Notes under the pieces: model-generated | What the model was told of the DNA's origin: nothing | Seen by the model: only the letters and a program-made list of their open reading frames with translations | The model's database searches: none | Shown here: positions 1 through 7,268 of the stretch, in pieces | How the letters are laid out: every line of letters starts with the position of its first letter | How positions within the stretch are numbered: the stretch's first letter is position 1 | DNA from: an uncultured Shinella sp. | GTDB lineage: Bacteria > Pseudomonadota > Alphaproteobacteria > Rhizobiales > Rhizobiaceae | Reading direction: 5' to 3' | Length of the DNA stretch: 9,396 nt | NCBI GenBank assembly: GCA_946886325.1 | Contig: CAMPIK010000068.1 | Span: forward strand, 1 to 9,396 | Program-made: the position numbers and the translations under genes

Positions 1-438
1 ATGAAGCAGAAGCTCGCCGATGGCGAACTCGACATCACCTTCGCCTTCAATCCCGCCGAAGCCTCTGCGGCGATCGCCAATGGCGAGCTGCCGGATACGG
101 TGCGCTCCTTCGTCTTCGAGGCGGGCACGCTCGGCAACACGCATTTCGTCGCCATTCCCTACAATGCCAATGCCAAGGCAGGCGCGCTGGTGCTGGCCGA
201 TTTCCTGATGTCGCCGGAAGCGCAGGCCCGCAAGCAGGATCCGGCCGTCTGGGGCGACCCGACGGTGCTGGCCATGGCCAAGCTTTCGCCGGAAGACCGC
301 GCGGCCTTCGCGGCGATCGACCTCGGCGTCGCGACGCTGAAGCCCGAGGAACTGGGACCGGCGCGCGCCGAGCCGCATCCGGACTGGATGACGCGGATCG
401 AGGCGGAGTGGATCCGGCGCTACGGTGCGGCCAACTGA
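1..438 (+). CDS. ABC transporter substrate-binding protein, YnjB type (3' fragment)
   Basis: This is the C-terminal 145 residues of a periplasmic solute-binding protein; the window edge cuts the gene. The ATG at position 1 is very probably an internal methionine, because the E. coli homologue YnjB is close to 390 residues and the fragment has no signal peptide. Visible features are the conserved GTLGNTHFVAIP stretch (fragment residues 42-53), a helix ending FLMSPEAQARKQDP (68-81), VWGDP (83-87) and the terminal WIRRYG (137-142), all typical of the C-terminal lobe of this extracellular binding-protein family. It would deliver substrate to the permease that follows, whose reading frame overlaps this one by 14 bases. 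The substrate is not known: YnjBCD systems are sometimes annotated as thiamine or polyamine importers on fold similarity only. The family call rests on motif and neighbour order. Confidence 0.8.
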   Translation: MKQKLADGELDITFAFNPAEASAAIANGELPDTVRSFVFEAGTLGNTHFVAIPYNANAKAGALVLADFLMSPEAQARKQDPAVWGDPTVLAMAKLSPEDRAAFAAIDLGVATLKPEELGPARAEPHPDWMTRIEAEWIRRYGAAN

Positions 439-2125
439 CGACCGCCGCGCCGTGAGGGTGCGCATCGCCGGCGTCGCGAGCCCGATCTTCCTCCTGCCAA
501 TCCTCGCCGGGCTTGCCGGAACCGTGCTGCCGGCCTTCGGCTACCTGCCGGCGCTCGGCGGCACGACGATCTCGCTCTTCTCCGTCGAAAGGCTCGCCTC
601 GGAGCCGGCCATCGCAATGTCCGCCTGGCTGTCGCTGAAGACCGGTCTCCTGTCGGCCGCCATCGCGCTTTTCGTCGTCATGGCCTTCTTTGCGGGATGC
701 GCCGGCACGCGCCTGATGGTCCGCGTCCAGCATCTCGTGTCGCCGGTTCTGGCGATACCGCATGCCGCCGCGGCCTTCGCGCTGACCTTTCTGATCGCGC
801 CCTCGGGCCTCTTTCTCCGCCTGCTGTCGCCGGAACTGACCGGTTTCACGCGGCCGCCGGACTGGCTGGTCGTCAACGATCCGCAGGGTCTGGCGATGAT
901 CGCCGGCCTTGCGATCAAGGAAATCCCCTTCCTCTTCCTGATGACGCTGGCCGCACTGCCGCAGGTGCCGCTGCGCGCCTCGGCGCAGCTCTCGGCCGGC
1001 CTCGGCTACGGGCGCATGGCGGGGTTCCTGCTGACGACATGGCCGCCGGTCTACCGGCAGATCCGCCTCGCCGTCTTCGCGGTGATCGCCTATGCGACAT
1101 CGGTTGCGGATGTGGCGATCATCCTCGGGCCGGGCCTGCCGCCGACGCTTGCCGGGCGCGTCACCGAATGGATGGCCGACCCCGATCTTAACCTGCGCTT
1201 CGTGGCATCGGCCGGCGCCATGCTGCAACTCGCTGTCACGCTTCTCGCCATGGCGATCTGGCTCGGCGTCGAGCGCGTCGGCGCCATGCTGCACCGCCTC
1301 GCCGTCCTGCACGGATGGCGGTTCCGGCGCGACGCCGTCGCGCGATCGCTAGCGATGCTGCTGACCGCCATCCCGGCCGGCGCGATCTTTCTCGGCATCG
1401 GCGTGCTCGGGATATGGTCTGTTTCTGGGCTGTGGCCCTTTCCCGACAATCTTCCGACGACCTTGACGCTAAAAACCTGGATGCGGCATTCGGCGGCACT
1501 CGGCACCATTCTTTCGACGACGCTCGTTCTTGCCGCCGTATCCTCGGCCATCGCGCTCGTCGCCGCTATCGCGATCTTCCATCACCGGACGCGGCCGGGC
1601 TCCGTTGCCGGTGGCGCGGGTGCTGCGCTTTATCTTCCGCTGCTGATGCCGCAGATCACCTTCGTCTTCGGCCTTCATGTGCTGACACTCGCCATCGGCC
1701 TCGGGCCGTCGCTGCCCTTGCTCATCGCCGTGCATCTCATCTTCGTGCTGCCCTATGTGATGCTCTCGCTGTCCGATCCGTGGCGGGCGCTCGATCCGCG
1801 CTACGAGCGCATTGCCGCGGGGCTCGGCGCCTCGCCGGCGCGCATCCTGCTTGCCATCCGGCTGCCCATGCTCTTTCGCCCGCTGCTGACGGCGCTCGCC
1901 GTCGGCTTTGCCGTCTCCGTCGGCCTCTATCTTCCGACGCTCCTGATCGGCGCCGGGCGGTTCGCGACGGTGACGACGGAGGCGGTGGTGCTCTCCTCCG
2001 GCGGAGACCGGCGCGTCGTCGCGATCTATGCGCTCGTCCAGGCGCTGCTGCCCTTCATCGGCTTTGCGATTGCGTCCGTGCTTCCGCACCTGCTATTTCG
2101 CCATCGCCGCGCGATGAGGATTTGA
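425..2125 (+). CDS. ABC transporter permease, fused two-domain YnjC type
   Basis: Inner-membrane permease of the importer, 566 residues, built like ThiP/FbpB with two homologous permease halves fused in one chain. Hydrophobic segments are visible from residue 14 to about 285, then, after a charged linker at 289-307 (LHRLAVLHGWRFRRD), again from about 308 to 558. Each half carries an EAA-type cytoplasmic loop that docks the ATPase: residues 180-208 (around SAGLGYGRMAGFLLTTWP) and 452-481 (around AAGLGASPARILLAIRLP). The GTG at 425 overlaps the upstream gene by 14 bases. GTG codons at 452 and 458 are possible alternative starts and none has a good Shine-Dalgarno; the nearest is GGAG at 405-408. 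E. coli YnjC is about 510 residues, so this version is slightly long. Translation passes directly (TGA then ATG) into the ATPase gene. Substrate unknown. Confidence 0.88.
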   Translation: MRPTDDRRAVRVRIAGVASPIFLLPILAGLAGTVLPAFGYLPALGGTTISLFSVERLASEPAIAMSAWLSLKTGLLSAAIALFVVMAFFAGCAGTRLMVRVQHLVSPVLAIPHAAAAFALTFLIAPSGLFLRLLSPELTGFTRPPDWLVVNDPQGLAMIAGLAIKEIPFLFLMTLAALPQVPLRASAQLSAGLGYGRMAGFLLTTWPPVYRQIRLAVFAVIAYATSVADVAIILGPGLPPTLAGRVTEWMADPDLNLRFVASAGAMLQLAVTLLAMAIWLGVERVGAMLHRLAVLHGWRFRRDAVARSLAMLLTAIPAGAIFLGIGVLGIWSVSGLWPFPDNLPTTLTLKTWMRHSAALGTILSTTLVLAAVSSAIALVAAIAIFHHRTRPGSVAGGAGAALYLPLLMPQITFVFGLHVLTLAIGLGPSLPLLIAVHLIFVLPYVMLSLSDPWRALDPRYERIAAGLGASPARILLAIRLPMLFRPLLTALAVGFAVSVGLYLPTLLIGAGRFATVTTEAVVLSSGGDRRVVAIYALVQALLPFIGFAIASVLPHLLFRHRRAMRI

Positions 2126-2788
2126 ATGCAGGACGGGTTTGTCGGGGACGGGCTGAGGCTGGACGGCGTGCGCATCGCGCTCGGGCCGCGCGACCTGCTG
2201 GCCGTCGATGCGGTCGTTTCGCCGGGCACGGTGCTCTCCGTCATGGGGCCATCAGGCTCGGGCAAATCGAGCCTGCTTGCCTATATCGGCGGCTTTCTCG
2301 ACCCGGCCTTTTCTGCCAAAGGCCATGTCAGCGTGGATGGCCTGATGCTCGACAGGCTGGCGCCGCAGGAGCGCAAGGCGGGCATTCTCTTTCAGGATGC
2401 GCTGCTCTTTCCGCATCTCTCCGTTGGCGCCAACCTGCTTTTCGCAATCCCCGAATCCGTCCGCGGACGCGCGAGGCGGCGGCAGCGCGCCGAGGAAGCG
2501 CTCGCCGAGATCGGTCTCGACGGCTATTTCGACCGGGACCCGGATACGCTCTCCGGCGGGCAGAAGGCGCGCGTGGCGCTCCAGCGCACGCTCTTGTCCG
2601 CCCCGCGGCTGCTGCTGCTCGACGAGCCCTTTTCGCGCCTCGATCTCGATCTCAGGGCACAGGTCCGCCAGCTCGTCTTCGACCAGGCCCGCGCGGCAAA
2701 GCTGCCGGTCGTCCTGGTGACGCATGATCCGGCCGATGCGGAGGCGGCCGGCGGCGCGGTGATCGAGATCGGCGGGGATACGCCATGA
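2126..2788 (+). CDS. ABC transporter ATP-binding protein, YnjD type
   Basis: Cytoplasmic ATPase subunit (220 residues) that powers the importer encoded just upstream. All nucleotide-binding motifs are intact: Walker A GPSGSGKS (41-48), Q-loop Gln90, signature LSGGQ (142-146), Walker B RLLLLDEP (161-168), D-loop SRLD (170-173) and switch His200. The chain stops soon after the H-loop, so there is no C-terminal TOBE or regulatory domain, which fits the short YnjD subgroup (E. coli YnjD is about 217 residues) rather than the longer ThiQ/FbpC/PotA proteins with regulatory tails. The ATG abuts the permease stop codon and has a GAGGA Shine-Dalgarno at 2116-2120, five bases upstream. Its stop overlaps the start of hrpB as ATGA, implying a single transcript and coupled translation. 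Confidence 0.9.
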   Translation: MQDGFVGDGLRLDGVRIALGPRDLLAVDAVVSPGTVLSVMGPSGSGKSSLLAYIGGFLDPAFSAKGHVSVDGLMLDRLAPQERKAGILFQDALLFPHLSVGANLLFAIPESVRGRARRRQRAEEALAEIGLDGYFDRDPDTLSGGQKARVALQRTLLSAPRLLLLDEPFSRLDLDLRAQVRQLVFDQARAAKLPVVLVTHDPADAEAAGGAVIEIGGDTP

Positions 2789-5250
2789 CGCCGATCCGCG
2801 ACCGGCTGCCGCAGCTCCCCGTCAGCGCGGTTCTGGGGGCGCTTTCCACAGCACTGGGGGATAGCGCGTCCGCCGTGCTTTCGGCGCCGCCCGGCGCCGG
2901 CAAGACGACGATCGTGCCGCTTTTCCTGCTCGACGAGGCCTGGCGCGGCGACGGCCGGATCATTCTGCTCGAACCAAGGCGGCTCGCGGCACGGGCCGCG
3001 GCGGGTCGCATGGCGGCGCTGCTCGGCGAAGCGGTCGGCGGCACCGTCGGCTATCGCATGCGCCTCGACAACCGGGTCTCGGCCCGCACCCGCATCGAGG
3101 TCGTCACCGAAGGCGTCTTCGCCCGCATGATCCTCGACGACCCGGAACTGACCGGCATCGCCGCCGTGCTGTTCGACGAATTCCACGAACGCTCGCTCGA
3201 TGCCGATTTCGGCCTGGCGCTGGCGCTCGATGTGCAGTCGGCGCTGCGCGCGGACCTTCGCATCCTCGTCATGTCGGCAACGCTCGATGTCGAGCGTATT
3301 TCCCGGCTGATGGACGGGGCGACGGCGATCCTCTCCGAAGGCCGCAGCTTTCCGGTCGACATCCGCCATGCGGACCGTCCGGCCGGTGAGCGGATCGAGG
3401 ACAGCGTCGCCCGCGCAATCGTCGAGGCGCACCGCAGCGAGACCGGCTCGATCCTCGCCTTCCTGCCCGGCCAGGGCGAAATCCACCGGACGCTCGAACG
3501 GCTGGAGGGTCGTTTCGGCAGCGATACGATGCTCGTGCCGCTCTACGGCAACCTGTCGCAGCGCGAGCAGGACGAGGCGATCCGGCCGCCGCCTGCGGGC
3601 AAACGCAAGATCGTGCTCGCCACCTCGATCGCCGAGACCTCGATCACCATCGACGGCGTGCGCATCGTCATCGACAGCGGCCTGCAGCGCCTGCCGGTCT
3701 TCGAGGCCGCCACCGGCATTTCACGGCTGGAGACGGTGCGGGTGTCGCGCGCCTCCGCCGATCAGCGGGCGGGCCGCGCCGGGCGAACGGAACCAGGCAT
3801 CGCGATCCGGCTCTGGCACGCAGGGCAGACGGCTGCGCTGCCCGCCTTCACGCCGCCGCAGATTCTCGCAACCGACCTTTCCGGCTTTGCACTCGATCTC
3901 GCCGCCTGGGGCGTCTCAGACCCCGCGACCCTCAAGCTGCTCGACCAGCCGCCGGCGACGACGCTGGCCGAGGCGCGCAACCTGCTGACGCTCATCGGCG
4001 CGCTCGATGAAAGCGGGTCGCTCACCGCGACGGGTCGGCGGATTCGCGATCTGGCGCTGCCGCCGCGGCTTGCCGCCATGGTGATCCGCGCGGAAGAGGA
4101 TGGCGCCGCGCTCGACGCTGCGCTTCTGGCAGTGCTTCTGACGGAACAGGGGCTCGGCGGTCCCTCGGTCGATCTCGAAGACCGGCTGCGACGCTTTCGC
4201 AGCGAGCGCGGCGAACGGGCGGAGAGCGCCCGCAAGCTTGCCGAGCGGCTTGCCGGGACCAGGCGCCCGGCCAGCGGACCCTTCGTGCACCCCGGCACCC
4301 TTCTCCTGCAGGCCTTTCCGGACCGGATCGCGATCCAGCGCGGCGGCCGTGGCCGTTTCGTCATGGCGAACGGGCGCGGCGCGGAACTGCCCGAAACGGA
4401 GCGGCTGGCGGCGGCCGAGATGCTTGTTATCGCCGACCTCACCGGCTCGGCCGGACGCCAGCGCATCCTGGCGGCGGCCGAGATCGACAGGGCGACGGTC
4501 GAGACCGCAATGGCGGCGTCGATCGTCCGCGAGGACCAGTGCGTGTTCGATCGCGCCAGCCGGCAGGTCCGCGCCCGGCGCGTGGTCCGGCTCGGCGCGC
4601 TGGTGCTGGAGGAAACGCCGCTGGGACGGCCGAAAGGCGAGGCGGCGGCCCGCGCGCTTGCCGACGGCGTTCGCCAGCTCGGGCTCGACGTCCTGCCCTT
4701 TTCGAAGGAGACAGCGCAGTTGCGCGACCGTCTCGGCTTCCTGCACCGCTCGCTCGGCGATCCGTGGCCTGATGTCGCCGACGAGGCGATGCTGGATGCG
4801 ATGGAGACCTGGTTCGTCCCGTTTCAGGGTGGCGTCACCCGGCTTGACGATATCAAGGCGTCAAGCCTTGCCGATGGCCTGATGGCGCTTGTGCCCTATG
4901 ACCTGCAACGGCAGCTTTCCCGCCTCGCGCCGACCCATTTCGAGGCGCCGACGGGGCAGCGGCATCCGATCCGCTATGACGGTGCGGAGCCGGTTCTGGC
5001 GATCCGCGTGCAGGAACTCTTCGGCCTGCGGCAGCATCCGGCGGTCGCGGAAGGGCGGCTGCCGCTGGTGCTGGAACTGCTCTCGCCGGCCCATCGCCCG
5101 ATCCAGACGACGCGCGACCTGCCGGGCTTCTGGGCGGGATCGTGGAAGGATGTGCGGGCCGAGATGCGCGGTCGTTATCCGCGGCACCCCTGGCCGGATG
5201 ATCCGGCGGACGCCGCTCCCACGACACGCGTGAAGCCGCGTGGTACATGA
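2785..5250 (+). CDS. hrpB: ATP-dependent RNA helicase HrpB (DExH-box)
   Basis: Full-length HrpB-family superfamily 2 helicase of 821 residues (E. coli HrpB is about 810). Motifs in order: Walker A APPGAGKTT (34-42), motif Ia LEPRRLAAR (62-70), motif II DEFHER (131-136, the HrpB form of the DEAH box), motif III SAT (164-166), motif IV region ILAFLPGQGEI (223-233), motif V ATSIAETSITIDG (279-291) and motif VI QRAGRAGR (327-334). A helicase-associated region follows, then the HrpB-specific C-terminal domain (about residues 665-805, including WFVPFQGGV and LPGFWAGSW). Family members are NTP-dependent RNA helicases; the cellular role of HrpB is poorly defined. The start is ATG 2785, overlapping the ATPase stop by four bases, with GGGGA at 2774-2778. 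Linkage to the importer suggests co-transcription but gives no functional explanation. Confidence 0.95.
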   Translation: MTPIRDRLPQLPVSAVLGALSTALGDSASAVLSAPPGAGKTTIVPLFLLDEAWRGDGRIILLEPRRLAARAAAGRMAALLGEAVGGTVGYRMRLDNRVSARTRIEVVTEGVFARMILDDPELTGIAAVLFDEFHERSLDADFGLALALDVQSALRADLRILVMSATLDVERISRLMDGATAILSEGRSFPVDIRHADRPAGERIEDSVARAIVEAHRSETGSILAFLPGQGEIHRTLERLEGRFGSDTMLVPLYGNLSQREQDEAIRPPPAGKRKIVLATSIAETSITIDGVRIVIDSGLQRLPVFEAATGISRLETVRVSRASADQRAGRAGRTEPGIAIRLWHAGQTAALPAFTPPQILATDLSGFALDLAAWGVSDPATLKLLDQPPATTLAEARNLLTLIGALDESGSLTATGRRIRDLALPPRLAAMVIRAEEDGAALDAALLAVLLTEQGLGGPSVDLEDRLRRFRSERGERAESARKLAERLAGTRRPASGPFVHPGTLLLQAFPDRIAIQRGGRGRFVMANGRGAELPETERLAAAEMLVIADLTGSAGRQRILAAAEIDRATVETAMAASIVREDQCVFDRASRQVRARRVVRLGALVLEETPLGRPKGEAAARALADGVRQLGLDVLPFSKETAQLRDRLGFLHRSLGDPWPDVADEAMLDAMETWFVPFQGGVTRLDDIKASSLADGLMALVPYDLQRQLSRLAPTHFEAPTGQRHPIRYDGAEPVLAIRVQELFGLRQHPAVAEGRLPLVLELLSPAHRPIQTTRDLPGFWAGSWKDVRAEMRGRYPRHPWPDDPADAAPTTRVKPRGT

Positions 5251-5293
5251 GGCCGCTTGGAGAGGACCAAAGGCAGGGGACCAGGGCAGGCAC

Positions 5294-6595
5294 ATGGCAA
5301 GTCACTACGATCTCGGCGACATCACCACCAGCAGGCGGCTTCGCCTCGAAACGCTGATCCGGCTGCGCTGGCTCGCCGTCGCCGGCCAGTCGATCACCGT
5401 CATCGTCATCGCCTTCTGGCTCGAATTTCCGCTGCCGCTGCTGCCGGCCTGCGTGCTGATCGCGCTGCTCGCCGCCGTCAACTTCTATCTCGCCGTACGC
5501 TATCCGCCTGCCCACCGGCTGATGCCCGAGGCGGCGCTGGCGCTGCTCGCCTTCGACCTCTGCCAGTTGATGGCGCTGCTCTTCATCACCGGCGGGCTGG
5601 CGAACCCCTTCGCGCCGCTCGTCTGCGTGCCCGTCATCATCTCGTCCTCCTCGCAGCCGATCCGCTACAGCCTGCCGCTCGGCATTCTCGCCATCGCCGG
5701 GATCACGGCGCTCGCCTTCTCGCCCTACCCGCTGCCCTGGTTTCCCGGCACCGTGCTCGTCGTGCCGCCGATCCTGACGGCAGGCTTCTGGTGCGCGGTC
5801 GCCTCGACCACGGCCTTTGCCGCCTTCTATTCCTACCGCGTCTCGCTTGAGGCCTCGGAACTGTCCGATGCGCTCGCCGCGACCGAGCTCGTGCTGCAAC
5901 GGGAGAAACATCTTTCGCAGCTCGACGGCCTCGCCGCCGCCGCCGCCCATGAACTCGGCACGCCGCTCGCCACGATCAGCGTCGTCGCCAAGGAGATGGA
6001 GCGCGAACTCGGCAATGACGAGCGCTTCGGCGAGGACGTGCACCTGTTGCGATCGCAGAGCGAGCGTTGCCGCGACATCCTGCGGCGGCTGACGACGCTG
6101 TCCGCAGAGGACGAGGCGCACATGCGCCACCTGCCGCTCTCCTCGCTGCTCGAAGAGGTGATGGCGCCGCACCGGGAATTCGGCATCAAGCTCGACCTCG
6201 TTGAAAAGGGCGACCGGGTGAAGGAACCGGTCGGCAACCGCAATGCCGGCATTCTCTACGGCCTCGGCAACCTGCTGGAAAACGCCGTCGATCATGCCAA
6301 GCAGGCCGTCACCGTGACGGTCGACCACACGGCCGACAAGGTGACTCTCGTCATCGAGGACGACGGCGAAGGCTATCCCGCGGACATCCTGCAACGCATC
6401 GGCGAGCCCTATGTCACCAAGCGGCAGCGCGACGAGCGCGCCGGCGGCCTCGGCCTCGGCCTCTTCATCGCCAAGACCCTGCTGGAGCGCTCCGGCGCCC
6501 GGCTGACCTTCGGCAATCGCGGCGGCGAGGGGCCGGGGGCGCGCGTGACGGTCGAATGGCCGCGGTCGCGCATGGAGGCACGGCCGCCGAATTGA
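5294..6595 (+). CDS. actS: redox-sensing histidine kinase ActS (RegB/PrrB family)
   Basis: Membrane sensor kinase of 433 residues that autophosphorylates in response to respiratory-chain redox state and passes phosphate to ActR. The N-terminal membrane region (about residues 25-182) contains the RegB hallmark GGLANPF (100-106), the quinone-binding periplasmic heptapeptide. The H-box AAAAAHELGTPLATI (214-228) carries the phospho-accepting His219. Cys259 in SERCRDIL corresponds to the redox-active cysteine of RegB. ATPase motifs follow: N-box GNLLENAVDHA (325-335), G1 DDGEG (356-360) and G2 GGLGLGLFIAK (384-394). I chose ATG 5294 because AGGG at 5283-5286 lies seven bases upstream and the product starts close to the family norm; an in-frame GTG at 5240 would overlap hrpB and add 18 residues. 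ActSR was named for acid tolerance in Sinorhizobium; RegBA homologues also control CO2 fixation, nitrogen fixation and respiration genes. Confidence 0.94.
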   Translation: MASHYDLGDITTSRRLRLETLIRLRWLAVAGQSITVIVIAFWLEFPLPLLPACVLIALLAAVNFYLAVRYPPAHRLMPEAALALLAFDLCQLMALLFITGGLANPFAPLVCVPVIISSSSQPIRYSLPLGILAIAGITALAFSPYPLPWFPGTVLVVPPILTAGFWCAVASTTAFAAFYSYRVSLEASELSDALAATELVLQREKHLSQLDGLAAAAAHELGTPLATISVVAKEMERELGNDERFGEDVHLLRSQSERCRDILRRLTTLSAEDEAHMRHLPLSSLLEEVMAPHREFGIKLDLVEKGDRVKEPVGNRNAGILYGLGNLLENAVDHAKQAVTVTVDHTADKVTLVIEDDGEGYPADILQRIGEPYVTKRQRDERAGGLGLGLFIAKTLLERSGARLTFGNRGGEGPGARVTVEWPRSRMEARPPN

Positions 6596-6609
6596 CTTTA
6601 CCCCCGTCT

Positions 6610-6639
6610 TTGAACCGGCCATAACCGACCCCACATAAA
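6610..6639 (+). promoter_or_regulatory. candidate promoter for actR
   Basis: TTGAAC (6610-6615) and CATAAA (6634-6639) are separated by 18 bases in the 84-bp spacer between actS and actR, a locally AT-richer stretch. Each hexamer matches four of six sigma-70 consensus positions, so this is weak. If used, transcription would begin near 6646, downstream of the GTG at 6641, and would require the ATG at 6680 as the actR start. Confidence 0.25.
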
Positions 6640-6679
6640 AGTGACAAAAAGCACGGAAAACGACGCGGAAACTCCCACG

Positions 6680-7267
6680 ATGACAGAAAAGACCGAAGAA
6701 ATTGCCGGAAGCGGGCCGGTTTCGGATGCAGACTATATCGGTGCCGACAATTCGCTGCTGATCGTCGATGACGACGGCCCGTTCCTGCGCCGCCTGGCGC
6801 GCGCGATGGAAACGCGCGGCTTTGCCGTCGATACCGCCGAATCGGTTGCGGAAGGCATCGCCAAGACCAAGACCAGCCCGCCGAAATATGCGGTGGTCGA
6901 TCTGAGGCTCGGCGACGGCAGCGGGCTCGACGTCATCGCGGCGATCCGCCAGCGACGCGACGACACGCGCATCATCATGCTGACCGGCTACGGCAATATC
7001 GCAACGGCCGTCAACGCGGTGAAGCTCGGCGCCGTCGACTATCTCGCCAAGCCCGCCGACGCCGACGACATCTTCTCGGCGCTGACGCAGAAGCCGGGCG
7101 AGAAGGCGGAACTGCCGGAAAATCCGATGTCGGCCGATCGCGTGCGCTGGGAACACATCCAGCGCGTCTACGAGATGTGCGAGCGCAACGTCTCGGAAAC
7201 GGCCCGGCGGCTCAACATGCACCGCCGCACGCTCCAGCGCATCCTCGCCAAGCGCGCGCCGAAATAG
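6680..7267 (+). CDS. actR: response regulator ActR (RegA/PrrA family)
   Basis: DNA-binding response regulator (195 residues), partner of ActS. The receiver domain spans about residues 24-137, with the acidic pocket at Asp30-Asp32, phospho-acceptor Asp74 (in VVDLRLGDGSGLDV), Thr102 and Lys124. A short proline-containing hinge (LPENP, 145-149) leads to a Fis-type helix-turn-helix at about 153-193, with NVSETARRLNM (170-180) and HRRTLQRIL (181-189), which is nearly invariant in RegA/ActR/PrrA. I prefer ATG 6680, which has GGAA at 6667-6670 nine bases upstream and gives the compact length usual for the family. A GTG at 6641 in the same frame would add 13 residues but lacks a ribosome-binding site. 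The 84-bp gap from actS is long for simple coupling. The stop codon lies one base from the mmcB stop on the other strand. Confidence 0.94.
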   Translation: MTEKTEEIAGSGPVSDADYIGADNSLLIVDDDGPFLRRLARAMETRGFAVDTAESVAEGIAKTKTSPPKYAVVDLRLGDGSGLDVIAAIRQRRDDTRIIMLTGYGNIATAVNAVKLGAVDYLAKPADADDIFSALTQKPGEKAELPENPMSADRVRWEHIQRVYEMCERNVSETARRLNMHRRTLQRILAKRAPK

Positions 7268-7268
7268 G

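Noticed and set aside
47..1312. A 421-codon minus-strand open frame opposite the importer genes
   Set aside because: The translation is Arg/Gln/Gly-rich without domains, and the plus strand encodes a clear membrane permease. It is a codon-bias shadow.
1315..2727. A 470-codon plus-strand open frame overlapping permease and ATPase in another frame
   Set aside because: It is Arg/Ala-rich without motifs, and it overlaps an ATPase with all ABC motifs intact in the true frame.
5933..5947. (GCC)5 run directly before the catalytic His codon of actS, considered as a slippage or phase-variation site
   Set aside because: The Ala-rich run before HELGTP is a conserved feature of RegB/ActS kinases, and triplet changes would not shift the frame.
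6444..6470. Short tandem GGCCTC-like repeats in actS
   Set aside because: They encode the GGLGLGLF G2 box of the kinase ATP-binding domain; protein constraint explains them.
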